64,000 bases of DNA from Calliopsis andreniformis (GCF_051401765.1 NW_027480422.1:17068001-17132000); one strand, 5' to 3'; shown: positions 13,779 to 27,383, counted from the stretch's first letter. Numbers and translations are program-made. The notes: generated from the sequence alone by a model not told the origin.

Positions 13779-16700
13779 TCTAAGGCCCTAACTATTCGGC
13801 CTGGTGGACCAACGCCCTAGAGTGAAGCCTAGGTTGCACGGAACTTAGAAATGCCCATTACTTTCACACTGGTGTTAATTATTCCTGTTATACGATGGAA
13901 TAACTGTTGTACTTTTATTTTATTTTGTGCTTCTGGCGATGACTTCTAAGGTCCTAGCTATTCGATCTGGTGGAGCGACGCTCGATAGTGAAGCCTAGGT
14001 TGCCCGGAACTGAGAAATGACCATCACCTTCACTCTGGTTGCAATTATTCCTGTTATACGATGGAAAAACTGTGGTATTTATATTGTATTTTATGCTTCT
14101 GGCGTAGGCTTCTTAGGCCCTAACTATTCGATCTGGGGGAACCACGCCCTAGACTGAAGCCTAGGTTGCCCGGAACGTAGAAATGACCATCACTTTCACA
14201 CTGGTTGCAATTATTCCTGTTATACGATGGAAAAAGTGTTGTATTTATATTGTATTTTATGCTTCTGGCGTTGACTTCTAAGGCCGCAGCTATTCGATGT
14301 GGTGGAGCAACGCCCTAGAGTGAAGCCTAGGTTGCCCGGAACGTAGAAATGACCATGCCTTTCAAACTGGTTGCAATTATTCCTGTTATACGATGGAAAA
14401 ACTGTTGTATTTATATTATATTGTATGCTTCAGACGTTGACTTCTAAGGCCGTAGCTATTCGATGTGGTGGAGAAACGCCCTAGAGAGAAGCCTAGGTTG
14501 CCCGGAAAGTAGAAATGACCATTACCTCCACACTGTTTGCATTTATTCATTTTATACAATGGAAAAAGTGTTGTATTTATATTGTTTTTTATAGTTATGG
14601 CGTTGACTTCTAAGGCCGTAGCTATTCGATGTGGTGGAGCAATGCCCTAGAGTGAAGCCTAGGATGCCCGCAACGTAGAAATGACCATATCTTTCACACT
14701 GTTTGCAATTATTCCTGTTATACGATTGAAAAACTGTTTTATCTATATTGTGTTTTATGCTTCTGGCGTTGACTTCTAAGGCCGCAGCTAATCGATGTGG
14801 TGGAGAAACGCCCTAGAGTGAAGCCTAGATTGCCCGTAAAGTAGAAATGACCATACCTTTCACACTGGTTGCAGTTATTCCTGTTATACGATGGAAAAGC
14901 TGTTGTATTTGTATTGTATTTTATGCTTCTGGCGTAGACTTCTTAGGCCCTAACTATTCGTTCTGGTGGAACGACGCCCTAGAGAGAAGCCTAGATTGCC
15001 CGGAACGTAGAAATGACCATAACTATCAGACTGGTTGCAATTATTCGTTTTATATGATGGGAAGACTGTTGTACATATATCGTACTTTATGCTTCTGGCG
15101 TTGACTTCATAGGCCCTAACTATTCGATCTGGTGGAGCAACGCCCTAGGGTGAAGCCTAGGTTGCCCTGAACGTAGAAATAACCATAACTTTCATACTGG
15201 TTGCAATTATTCGTTTTATACAATGGAAAAACTGTTGTATTTATATTGTATTTTATGCTTCAGGCGTTGACTTCTTAGGCCCGAACTATTCGCTCTGGTT
15301 CAACAACGCCCTAGAGTGATGCCTAGGTTCCCCGGATCGTAGAAATGACCATTACTTGCACACAGTATGCATTTATTCCTTTTATACGATGGAAAAACTG
15401 TTGTATTTATTTTGTATTTGGTGCTCCTGGCGTTGACTTCTCAGGCCCTAACTATTGGATCTGGTGCACCAACGCCCTAGAGTGAAGCCTTGGTTGCCCG
15501 GAACGTAGAAATGACCATAGGTTTCACACTGGTTGCAATTATTCCTGTTATACAAGAGAAAAACTTTTGTATTCATATTGTATTTTATGCTTCTGTCGTT
15601 GACTTCTTAGGCCCTATCTATTCGATCTGGCGGAGCAACGCCCTAGAGTGTAGCCTAGGTTGCCCGGAATGTAGAAATGACCATCACTTTCACACTGGTT
15701 GCAATTATTCTGGTTATGCGATCGAAAAACTGTTGTATTTATTTTGCATTTTATGCCTCTGGCGTTGACTCCTAAGGCCGTAGCTATTCCATGTGGTGGA
15801 GCAACGCCCTAGAGTGAAGCCTAGGTTGCCCGGAACGTATAAATGACCATAGCTTTCATACTTGTTGCAATTATTCCTGTTATACAAGGGAAAAACTGTT
15901 GTATTTATATTGTATTTTATGCTTCTGGCGTTGACTTCTTAGTCCCTAACTATTCGATCTGGTGGAGCATGGCCCTAGAGTGAAGCCTAGGTTGCACGGA
16001 ACGTAGAAATGCCCATTACTTTCACACTGGTGGCAATTATTCCTGTTATACGATGGAAAAAGTGTTGTATTTATATTGTATTTTATGCTTCTGGCGTTGA
16101 CTTCTATGGCCGCAGCTATTCGATGTGGTGGAGCAACGCCCTAGAGTGAAGCCTAGGTTGCCCGGAACGTAGAAATGACAATAGCTTTCACACTGGTTGC
16201 AATTACTCGTTTTATACGATGGAAAGACTGTTGTATTTATATTGTATTTTATAGTTATGGCGTTGTCTTCTAGGGCCGTAGCTATTGGATCTGGCGGACC
16301 AACGCCATAGAGTGAAGCCTAGGTTGCTCGGAATGTAGAAATGACCATCACCTTCACACTGGTTGCAATTATTCTTGTTATACGATCGAAAAACTGTTGT
16401 ATTTATTTTGCATTTTATGCCTCTGGCGTTGACTCCTATGGCCGTAGCTATTCGATGTGGTGGAGCAACGCCCTAGCGTGAAGCCTAGGTTGCCCGGAAC
16501 GTATAAATGACCATAGCTTTCATACTTGTTGCAATTATTCCTGTTATACAAGGGAAAAACTGTTGTATTTATATTGTATTTTATGCTTCTGGCGTTGACT
16601 TCTTAGTCCCTAACTATTCGATCTGGTGGAGCATGGCCCTAGAGTGAAGCCTAGGTTGCACGGAACGTAGAAATGACCATTACTTCCTCACTGTTTGCAA

Positions 16701-17264
16701 TTATTCATTTTATACAATGGAAAAACTGTTGTATTTATATTGTATTTTATGCTTCTGGCATTGACTTCTAAGGCCCTAACTATTCGATGTGGTGGAGCTA
16801 CGCCACAGAGCGAAACCTACGTTGCTCGGAACATAGAAATGACCATAGCTTTCACACTGGTTGCAATTATTTCTGTTATACAAGGGAAAGACTGTTGTAT
16901 TTATATTGTATTTTATGCTTCTGGCGTTGACTTCTTAGGCCCTACCTATTCGATCTGGTGGAGCAACGCCCAAGAGTGTAGCCTAGGTTGCCCGGAATGT
17001 AGAAATGACCATCACTTTCACACTGGTTGCAATTATTCTTGTTATACGATGGAAAAACTGTTGTATTTGTATTGTATTTTATGCCGCTGGCGTTGATTCC
17101 TAAGTCCCTGACTATTCGATCTGGTGGAGCAACGCTTTAGGGTGAAGCCGAGGTTGCCCGGAACGTAGAAATGACCGTAACTTTCATACTGGTTGCAATT
17201 ATTCGTTTTATACCGTGGAAAGACTGTTGTATTTATATTGTATTTTATGCGTCTGGAGTTGTTT
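13779..17264 (+). repeat. HOR A copy 5 (with private point changes)
   Basis: Complete 3486 bp unit. Two single-base changes not seen in the other copies lie within about 190 bp of each other: C to G at 15521 (ATAGGTTTC for ATAGCTTTC) and T to G at 15712 (TCTGGTTATG for TCTTGTTATG). Otherwise it reads like copies 2-4. Confidence 0.95.
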
Positions 17265-20161
17265 TCTAAGGCCCTAACTATTCAGCCTGGTGGACCAACG
17301 CCCTAGAGTGAAGCCTAGGTTGCACGGAACTTAGAAATGCCCATTACTTTCACACTGGTGTTAATTATTCCTGTTATACGATGGAATAACTGTTGTACTT
17401 TTATTTTATTTTGTGCTTCTGGCGATGACTTCTAAGGTCCTAGCTATTCGATCTGGTGGAGCGACGCTCGATAGTGAAGCCTAGGTTGCCCGGAACTGAG
17501 AAATGACCATCACCTTCACTCTGGTTGCAATTATTCCTGTTATACGATGGAAAAACTGTGGTATTTATATTGTATTTTATGCTTCTGGCGTAGGCTTCTT
17601 AGGCCCTAACTATTCGATCTGGGGGAACCACGCCCTAGACTGAAGCCTAGGTTGCCCGGAACGTAGAAATGACCATCACTTTCACACTGGTTGCAATTAT
17701 TCCTGTTATACGATGGAAAAAGTGTTGTATTTATATTGTATTTTATGCTTCTGGCGTTGACTTCTAAGGCCGCAGCTATTCGATGTGGTGGAGCAACGCC
17801 CTAGAGTGAAGCCTAGGTTGCCCGGAACGTAGAAATGACCATGCCTTTCAAACTGGTTGCAATTATTCCTGTTATACGATGGAAAAACTGTTGTATTTAT
17901 ATTATATTGTATGCTTCAGACGTTGACTTCTAAGGCCGTAGCTATTCGATGTGGTGGAGAAACGCCCTAGAGAGAAGCCTAGGTTGCCCGGAAAGTAGAA
18001 ATGACCATTACCTCCACACTGTTTGCATTTATTCATTTTATACAATGGAAAAAGTGTTGTATTTATATTGTTTTTTATAGTTATGGCGTTGACTTCTAAG
18101 GCCGTAGCTATTCGATGTGGTGGAGCAATGCCCTAGAGTGAAGCCTAGGATGCCCGCAACGTAGAAATGACCATATCTTTCACACTGTTTGCAATTATTC
18201 CTGTTATACGATTGAAAAACTGTTTTATCTATATTGTGTTTTATGCTTCTGGCGTTGACTTCTAAGGCCGCAGCTAATCGATGTGGTGGAGAAACGCCCT
18301 AGAGTGAAGCCTAGATTGCCCGTAAAGTAGAAATGACCATACCTTTCACACTGGTTGCAGTTATTCCTGTTATACGATGGAAAAGCTGTTGTATTTGTAT
18401 TGTATTTTATGCTTCTGGCGTAGACTTCTTAGGCCCTAACTATTCGTTCTGGTGGAACGACGCCCTAGAGAGAAGCCTAGATTGCCCGGAACGTAGAAAT
18501 GACCATAACTATCAGACTGGTTGCAATTATTCGTTTTATATGATGGGAAGACTGTTGTACATATATCGTACTTTATGCTTCTGGCGTTGACTTCATAGGC
18601 CCTAACTATTCGATCTGGTGGAGCAACGCCCTAGGGTGAAGCCTAGGTTGCCCTGAACGTAGAAATAACCATAACTTTCATACTGGTTGCAATTATTCGT
18701 TTTATACAATGGAAAAACTGTTGTATTTATATTGTATTTTATGCTTCAGGCGTTGACTTCTTAGGCCCGAACTATTCGCTCTGGTTCAACAACGCCCTAG
18801 AGTGATGCCTAGGTTCCCCGGATCGTAGAAATGACCATTACTTGCACACAGTATGCATTTATTCCTTTTATACGATGGAAAAACTGTTGTATTTATTTTG
18901 TATTTGGTGCTCCTGGCGTTGACTTCTCAGGCCCTAACTATTGGATCTGGTGCACCAACGCCCTAGAGTGAAGCCTTGGTTGCCCGGAACGTAGAAATGA
19001 CCATAGCTTTCACACTGGTTGCAATTATTCCTGTTATACAAGAGAAAAACTTTTGTATTCATATTGTATTTTATGCTTCTGTCGTTGACTTCTTAGGCCC
19101 TATCTATTCGATCTGGCGGAGCAACGCCCTAGAGTGTAGCCTAGGTTGCCCGGAATGTAGAAATGACCATCACTTTCACACTGGTTGCAATTATTCTTGT
19201 TATGCGATCGAAAAACTGTTGTATTTATTTTGCATTTTATGCCTCTGGCGTTGACTCCTAAGGCCGTAGCTATTCCATGTGGTGGAGCAACGCCCTAGAG
19301 TGAAGCCTAGGTTGCCCGGAACGTATAAATGACCATAGCTTTCATACTTGTTGCAATTATTCCTGTTATACAAGGGAAAAACTGTTGTATTTATATTGTA
19401 TTTTATGCTTCTGGCGTTGACTTCTTAGTCCCTAACTATTCGATCTGGTGGAGCATGGCCCTAGAGTGAAGCCTAGGTTGCACGGAACGTAGAAATGCCC
19501 ATTACTTTCACACTGGTGGCAATTATTCCTGTTATACGATGGAAAAAGTGTTGTATTTATATTGTATTTTATGCTTCTGGCGTTGACTTCTATGGCCGCA
19601 GCTATTCGATGTGGTGGAGCAACGCCCTAGAGTGAAGCCTAGGTTGCCCGGAACGTAGAAATGACAATAGCTTTCACACTGGTTGCAATTACTCGTTTTA
19701 TACGATGGAAAGACTGTTGTATTTATATTGTATTTTATAGTTATGGCGTTGTCTTCTAGGGCCGTAGCTATTGGATCTGGCGGACCAACGCCATAGAGTG
19801 AAGCCTAGGTTGCTCGGAATGTAGAAATGACCATCACCTTCACACTGGTTGCAATTATTCTTGTTATACGATCGAAAAACTGTTGTATTTATTTTGCATT
19901 TTATGCCTCTGGCGTTGACTCCTATGGCCGTAGCTATTCGATGTGGTGGAGCAACGCCCTAGCGTGAAGCCTAGGTTGCCCGGAACGTATAAATGACCAT
20001 AGCTTTCATACTTGTTGCAATTATTCCTGTTATACAAGGGAAAAACTGTTGTATTTATATTGTATTTTATGCTTCTGGCGTTGACTTCTTAGTCCCTAAC
20101 TATTCGATCTGGTGGAGCATGGCCCTAGAGTGAAGCCTAGGTTGCACGGAACGTAGAAATG
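17265..20161 (+). repeat. HOR A copy 6, truncated at its right end
   Basis: Seventeen complete monomers plus the first 75 bp of monomer 18 match the unit at an offset of 13944 from copy 2. One private change is seen at 17284 (ATTCAGCC for ATTCGGCC). At 20162 the expected GACCATTACTTCC is replaced by GCCCATTACTTTC, which resembles unit monomer 14. Monomers 19-21 do not follow. This is the right edge of the homogenised A array. Confidence 0.92.
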
Positions 20162-21248
20162 CCCATTACTTTCACACTGGTGGTAATTATTCCTGTTATA
20201 CGATTGAAAAAGTGTAGTATTTATATTGTATTTTATGCTTCTGGCGTTGACTGCTTAGGCCCTAACCATTCGATCTGGTGGAGCAACGCCCTAGAGTGAA
20301 GCCTAGGTTGCACGGAACGTAGAAATGACCATTACTTCCTCACTGTTTGCAATTATTCATTTTATACAATGGAAAAACTGTTGTATTTATATTGTTTTTT
20401 ATAGTTATGGCGTTCACTTCTAAGGCCGTAGCTATTCGATGTGATGGAGCAATGCCCTAGAGTGAAACCTAGGATGCCCGAAACGTAGAAATGACCATAT
20501 CTTTCACACTGTTTGCAATTATTCCTGTTATACGATTCAAGAACTGTTGTACTTATATTGTATTTTATGCTTCTGGCGTTGACTTCTAAGGCCGCAGCTA
20601 TTCGATGTGGTGGAACGACGCCCTCGCGTGCAGCCTAGGTTGCCCGTATCGTAGAAATGACCATATCTTTCACACTGGTTGCAATTATTCCTGTTATACG
20701 ATGGTAAAACTGTTGTATTTCTATTGTATTTTATGCTTCTGGCGTTGACTTGTTAGGCCCTAACTATTCGATCTGGTGGAGCAACGCCCTAGAGAGAAGC
20801 CTAGATTGCCCGGAACGTAGAAATGACCATAACTATCAAACTGGTTGCAATTACTCGTTTTATAGGATGGAAAGACTGTTGTATTTATATTGTATTTTAT
20901 AGTTATGGCGTTGTCTTCTAGGGCCGTACCTATTCGATGTGGTTGAGCAACGCCCTAGAGTGAAGCCTAGGTTGCCCGGAACGTAGAAATGACCATTACT
21001 TCCACACTGTTTGGAATTATTCGTATTATACAGTGGAACAACTGTTGTATTTTTATGGCATTTTATGTTTCTGGCATTGACTTCTAAGGCCCTAACTATT
21101 CGATGTGGTGTAGCAACGCCCTAGAGTGAAGCCTAGGCTGCCCGGAACGTAGAAGTGACCATAGCTTTCACACTGGTTGCATTTATTCCTGTTATACAAG
21201 GGAAAAACTGTTGCATTTATATTGTATTTTATGCCTCTGGCGTTGACT
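20162..21248 (+). repeat. Bridging satellite between HOR A and HOR C
   Basis: About six and a half monomers, starting inside a chimeric monomer (20087-20252). Individual monomers resemble A or C types, but their order matches no complete unit. Several have base changes seen only here, such as GTGATGGAGC near 20441 and GGAACAACTG near 21035. No other content. Confidence 0.8.
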
Positions 21249-23071
21249 GCTAAGGCCGTAGCTATACGATGTGGTGGAGCAACGCCCTAGAGTGAAGCCT
21301 AGGTTGCCCGGAACGTAGAAATGACCATGTCTTTCAAACTGGTTGCAATTATTCCTGTTATACGATGGAAAAACTGTTGCATTTATATTATATTGTATGC
21401 TTCAGACGTTGACTTCTAAGGCCGTAGCTATTCGATGTGGTGGAGAAACGCCCTAGAGTGAAGCCTAGGTTGCCCGGAAAGTAGAAATGACCATTACCTC
21501 CACACAGTTTGCATTTATTCATTTTATACAATGGAAAAAGTGTTGTATTTATATTGTTTTTATAGTTATGGCGTTGACTTCTAAGGCCGTAGCTATTCGA
21601 TGTGGTGGAGCAATGCCCTAGAGTGAAGCCTAGGATGCCCGCAACGTAGAAATGACCATATCTTTCACACTGTTTGCAATTATTCCTGTTATACGATTGA
21701 AAAACTGTTTTATCTATATTGTGTTTTATGCTTCTGGCGTTGACTTCTAAGGCCGCAGCTAATCGATGTGGTGGAGAAACGCCCTATAGTGAAGCCTAGA
21801 TTGCCCGTAAAGTAGAAATGACCATACCTTTCACACTGGTTGCAATTATTCCTGTTATACGATGGAAAAGCTGTTGTATTTGTATTGTATTTTATGCTTC
21901 TGGCGTAGACTTCTTAGGCCCTAACTATTCGTTCTGGTGGAACGACGCCCTAGAGAGAAGCCTAGATTGCCCGGAACGTAGAAATGACCATAACTATCAG
22001 ACTGGTTGCAATTATTCGTTTTATATGATGGGAAGACTGTTGTACATATATCGTACTTTATGCTTCTGGCGTTGACTTCATAGGCCCTAACTATTCGATC
22101 TGGTGGAGCAACGCCCTAGGGTGAAGCCTAGGTTGCCCTGAACGTAGAAATAACCATAACTTTCATACTGGTTGCAATTATTCGTTTTATACAATGGAAA
22201 AACTGTTGTATTTATATTGTATTTTATGCTTCAGGCGTTGACTTCTTAGGCCCTAACTATTCGCTCTGGTTCAACAACGCCCTAGAGTGATGCCTAGGTT
22301 CCCCGGATCGTAGAAATGACCATTACTTGCACACAGTGTGCATTTATTCGTGTTATACGATGGAAAAACTGTTGTATTTATTTTGTATTTGGTGCTCCTG
22401 GCGTTGACTTCTTAGGCCCTAACTATTGGATCTGGTGCACCAACGCCCTAGAGTGAAGCCTAGCTTGCCCGGATCGTAGTAATGACCATTACTTCCATAC
22501 TGTTTGCAATTATTCATATTATACAGTGGAAAGACTGTAGTATTTATATTGTATTTTATGCTTCTGGCATTGACTTCTAAGGCCCTAACTATTCGATGTG
22601 GTGGAGCAACGCCCTAGAGTGAAGCCTATGTTGCCCGGAACGTAGATATGACCATAGCTTTCACACTGGTTGCAATTATTTCTGTTATACAAGGGAAAAA
22701 CTGTAGTATTTATATTGTATTTAATGCTTCTGGCGTTGACTTCTTAGGCCCTAACTATTCGATGGTGGAGCAACGCCCTAGAGTGAAGCCTAGGTTGCAC
22801 GGAACGTAGAAATGACCATTACTTCCTCACTGTTTGCAATTATTCATTTTATACAATGGAAAAACTGTTGTATTTATATTGTATTTTATGCTTCTGGCGT
22901 TGACTTCTAAGGCCGCAGCTATTCGATGTGGTGGAGCAACGCCCTAGAGTGAAGCCTAGGTTGCCCGGAATGTAGAAATGACCATCACTTTCACACTGGT
23001 TGCAATTATTCTTGTTATACGATGGCAAAACTGTTGTATTTATTTTGTATTTTATGCCTCTGGCGTTGACT
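21249..23071 (+). repeat. HOR C copy 1 (11 monomers, 1823 bp)
   Basis: Starts at the marker monomer TGCTAAGGCCGTAGC with TATACGATG and runs for 11 monomers until the marker recurs at 23072. Two indels shorten it by 3 bp from 1826: one T is missing in the T-run near 21555-21561, and 2 bp are missing near 22761 (CGATGGTGGAGC instead of CGATCTGGTGGAGC). Monomers with the diagnostic ATTACCTCC, ATATCTTTC, ATACCTTTC, ATAACTATC, ATAACTTTC and ATTACTTGC stretches follow in the same order as monomers 5-10 of HOR A. Confidence 0.88.
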
Positions 23072-24729
23072 GCTAAGGCCGTAGCTATACGATGTGGTGG
23101 AGCAACGCCCTAGAGTGAAGCCTAGGTTGCCCGGAACGTAGAAATGACCATTACCTCCACACAGTTTGCATTTATTCATTTTATACAATGGAAAAAGTGT
23201 TGTATTTATATTGTTTTTTATAGTTATGGCGTTGACTTCTAAGGCCGTAGCTATTCGATGTGGTGGAGCAATGCCCTAGAGTGAAGCCTAGGATGCCCGC
23301 AACGTAGAAATGACCATATCTTTCACACTGTTTGCAATTATTCCTGTTATACGATTGAAAAACTGTTTTATCTATATTGTGTTTTATGCTTCTGGCGTTG
23401 ACTTCTAAGGCCGCAGCTAATCGATGTGGTGGAGAAACGCCCTATAGTGAAGCCTAGATTGCCCGTAAAGTAGAAATGACCATACCTTTCACACTGGTTG
23501 CAATTATTCCTGTTATACGATGGAAAAGCTGTTGTATTTGTATTGTATTTTATGCTTCTGGCGTAGACTTCTTAGGCCCTAACTATTCGTTCTGGTGGAA
23601 CGACGCCCTAGAGGGAAGCCTAGATTGCCCGGAACGTAGAAATGACCATAACTATCAGACTGGTTGCAATTATTCGTTTTATATGATGGGAAGACTGTTG
23701 TACATATATCGTACTTTATGCTTCTGGCGTTGACTTCATAGGCCCTAACTATTCGATCTGGTGGAGCAACGCCCTAGGGTGAAGCCTAGGTTGCCCTGAA
23801 CGTAGAAATAACCATAACTTTCATACTGGTTGCAATTATTCGTTTTATACAATGGAAAAACTGTTGTATTTATATTGTATTTTATGCTTCAGGCGTTGAC
23901 TTCTTAGGCCCTAACTATTCGCTCTGGTTCAACAACGCCCTAGAGTGATGCCTAGGTTCCCCGGATCGTAGAAATGACCATTACTTGCACACAGTGTGCA
24001 TTTATTCGTGTTATACGATGGAAAAACTGTTGTATTTATTTTGTATTTGTTGCTCCTGGCGTTGACTTCTTAGGCCCTAACTATTGGATCTGGTGCACCA
24101 ACGCCCTAGAGTGAAGCCTAGCGTGCCCGGAATGTAGTAATGACCATTACTTCCACACTGTTTGCAATTATTCATATTATACAGTGGAAAGACTGTAGTA
24201 TTTATATTGTATTTTATGCTTCTGGCATTGACTTCTAAGGCCCTAACTATTCGATGTGGTGGAGCAACGCCCTAGAGTGAAGCCTATGTTGCCCGGAACG
24301 TAGATATGACCATAGCTTTCACACTGGTTGCAATTATTTCTGTTATACAAGGGAAAAACTGTAGTATTTATATTGTATTTAATGCTTCTGGCGTTGACTT
24401 CTTAGGCCCTAACTATTCGATGGTGGAGCAACGCCCTAGAGTGAAGCCTAGGTTGCACGGAACGTAGAAATGACCATTACTTCCTCACTGTTTGCAATTA
24501 TTCATTTTATACAATGGAAAAACTGTTGTATTTATATTGTATTTTATGCTTCTGGCGTTGACTTCTAAGGCCGCAGCTATTCGATGTGGTGGAGCAACGC
24601 CCTAGAGTGAAGCCTAGGTTGCCCGGAATGTAGAAATGACCATCACTTTCACACTGGTTGCAATTATTCTTGTTATACGATGGCAAAACTGTTGTATTTA
24701 TTTTGTATTTTATGCCTCTGGCGTTGACT
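23072..24729 (+). repeat. HOR C copy 2 (10-monomer variant, 1658 bp)
   Basis: Same order as copy 1 but without the GTCTTTCAAAC monomer, so the first marker monomer joins directly to the ATTACCTCC monomer. It keeps the same 2 bp deletion (near 24419), which shows descent from the same ancestor as copy 1. It carries CACACAGTTTGC, as in copy 1, rather than CACACTGTTTGC as in copy 3. Confidence 0.88.
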
Positions 24730-26138
24730 GCTAAGGCCGTAGCTATACGATGTGGTGGAGCAACGCCCTAGAGTGAAGCCTAGGTTGCCCGGAACGTAGA
24801 AATGACCATGTCTTTCAAACTGGTTGCAAGTATTCCTGTTATACGATGGAAAAACTGTTGTATTTATATTATATTGTATGCTTCAGACGTTGACTTCTAA
24901 GGCCGTAGCTATTCGATGTGGTGGAGAAACGCCCTAGAGAGAAGCCTAGGTTGCCCGGAAAGTAGAAATGACCATTACCTCCACACTGTTTGCATTTATT
25001 CATTTTATACAATGGAAAAAGTGTTGTATTTATATTGTTTTTTATAGTTATGGCGTTGACTTCTAAGGCCGTAGCTATTCGATGTGGTGGAGCAATGCCC
25101 TATAGTGAAGCCTAGGATGCCCGCAACGTAGAAGTGACCATATCTTTCACACTGTTTGCAATTATTCCTGTTATACGATTGAAAAACTGTTTTATCTATA
25201 TTGTGTTTTATGCTTCTGGCGTTGACTTCTAAGGCCGCAGCTAATCGATGTGGTGGAGAAACGCCCTAGAGTGAAGCCTAGATTGCCCGTAAAGTAGAAA
25301 TGACCATACCTTTCACACTGGTTGCAATTATTCCTGTTATACGATGGAAAAGCTGTTGTATTTGTATTGTATTTTATGCTTCTGGCGTAGACTTCTTAGG
25401 CTCTAACTATTCGTTCTGGTGGAACGACGCCCTAGAGAGAAGCCTAGATTGCCCGGAACGTAGAAATGACCATAACTATCAGACTGGTTGCAATTATTCG
25501 TTTTATATGATGGGAAGACTGTTGTACATATATCGTACTTTATGCTTCTGGCGTTGACGTCATAGGCCCTAACTATTCGATCTGGTGGAGCAACGCCCTA
25601 GGGTGAAGCCCAGGTTGCCCTGAACGTAGAAATAACCATAACTTTCATACTGGTTGCAATTATTCGTTTTATACAATGGAAAAACTGTTGTATTTATATT
25701 GTATTTTATGCTTCAGGCGTTGACTTCTTAGGCCCGAACTATTCGCTCTGGTTCAACAACGCCCTAGAGTGATGCCTAGGTTCCCCGGATCGTAGAAATG
25801 ACCATTACTTGCACACAGTATGCATTTATTCCTTTTATACGATGGAAAAGCTGTTGTATTTATTTTGTATTTGGTGCTCCTGGCGTTGACTTCTTAGGCC
25901 CTAACTATTGGATCTGGTGCACCAACGCCCTAGAGTGAAGCCTAGCTTGCCCGGATCGTAGTAATGACCATTACTTCCACACTGTTTGCAATTATTCATA
26001 TTATACAGTGGAAAGACTGTAGTATTTATATTGTATTTTATGCTTCTGGCATTGACTTCTAAGGCCCTAACTATTCGATGTGGTGGAGCAACGCCCTAGA
26101 GTGAAGCCTATGTTGCCCGGAACGTAGATATGACCATA
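24730..26138 (+). repeat. HOR C copy 3, truncated by fusion to copy 4
   Basis: Restarts at the marker monomer with the GTCTTTCAAAC monomer present, runs for eight monomers, and ends inside the chimeric monomer 26058-26223. A private change GGCTCTAAC is seen near 25400. The T-run that is one base short in copy 1 is full length here. Confidence 0.85.
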
Positions 26139-26223
26139 TCTTTCACACTGTTTGCAATTATTCCTGTTATACGATTGAAAAACTGTTTTATCTATATTGT
26201 GTTTTATGCTTCTGGCGTTGACT
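26058..26223 (+). other. Chimeric monomer joining HOR C copies 3 and 4
   Basis: The left part is the monomer type with CCTATGTTGCCC and GTAGATATGACC. From about 26139 it switches to the ATATCTTTC type with CACACTGTTTGC and TGTTTTATCTATATTG. The breakpoint lies in or just after the conserved GACCATA. The spacing between the corresponding copy 3 and copy 4 monomers is 996 bp, or six monomers. Confidence 0.85.
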
Positions 26224-27383
26224 TCTAAGGCCGCAGCTAATCGATGTGGTGGAGAAACGCCCTAGAGTGAAGCCTAGATTGCCCGTAAAGTAGAAATGAC
26301 CATACCTTTCACACTGGTTGCAATTATTCCTGTTATACGATGGAAAAGCTGTTGTATTTGTATTGTATTTTATGCTTCTGGCGTAGACATCTTAGGCCCT
26401 AACTATTCGTTCTGGTGGAACGACGCCCTAGAGAGAAGCCTAGATTGCCCGGAACGTAGAAATGACCATAACTATCAGACTGGTTGCAATTATTCGTTTT
26501 ATATGATGGGAAGACTGTTGTACATATATCGTACTTTATGCTTCTGGCGTTGACTTCATAGGCCCTAACTATTCGATCTGGTGGAGCAACGCCCTAGGGT
26601 GAAGCCTAGGTTGCCCTGAACGTAGAAATAACCATAACTTTCATACTGGTTGCAATTATTCGTTTTATACAATGGAAAAACTGTTGTATTTATATTGTAT
26701 TTTATGCTTCAGGCGTTGACTTCTTAGGCCCGAACTATTCGCTCTGGTTCAACAACGCCCTAGAGTGATGCCTAGGTTCCCCGGATCGTAGAAATGACCA
26801 TTACTTGCACACAGTATGCATTTATTCCTTTTATACGATGGAAAAGCTGTTGTATTTATTTTGTATTTGGTGCTCCTGGCGTTGACTTCTTAGGCCCTAA
26901 CTATTGGATCTGGTGCACCAACGCCCTAGAGTGAAGCCTAGCTTGCCCGGATCGTAGTAATGACCATTACTTCCACACTGTTTGCAATTATTCATATTAT
27001 ACAGTGGAAAGACTGTAGTATTTATATTGTATTTTATGCTTCTGGCATTGACTTCTAAGGCCCTAACTATTCGATGTGGTGGAGCAACGCCCTAGAGTGA
27101 AGCCTATGTTGCCCGGAACGTAGATATGACCATAGCTTTCACACTGGTTGCAATTATTTCTGTTATACAAGGGAAAAACTGTAGTATTTATATTGTATTT
27201 AATGCTTCTGGCGTTGACTTCTTAGGCCCTAACTATTCGATGGTGGAGCAACGCCCTAGAGTGAAGCCTAGGTTGCACGGAACGTAGAAATGACCATTAC
27301 TTCCTCACTGTTTGCAATTATTCATTTTATACAATGGAAAAACTGTTGTATTTATATTGTATTTTATGCTTCTGGCATTGACT
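26139..27383 (+). repeat. HOR C copy 4, partial
   Basis: Continues from the chimeric monomer through the ATACCTTTC, ATAACTATC, ATAACTTTC, ATTACTTGC, ATTACTTCC, ATAGCTTTC and ATTACTTCCTC types. The last monomer has the same 2 bp deletion (near 27239) as copies 1 and 2. Its right edge passes smoothly into an A-type monomer pair. Confidence 0.84.

Noticed and set aside
1..20161. The HOR A copies as an assembly duplication artefact
   Set aside because: Private substitutions in copies 1, 5 and 6 and the one-monomer loss in copy 1 show that copies are distinguishable. The exact number of identical copies (2-4) still needs read support.
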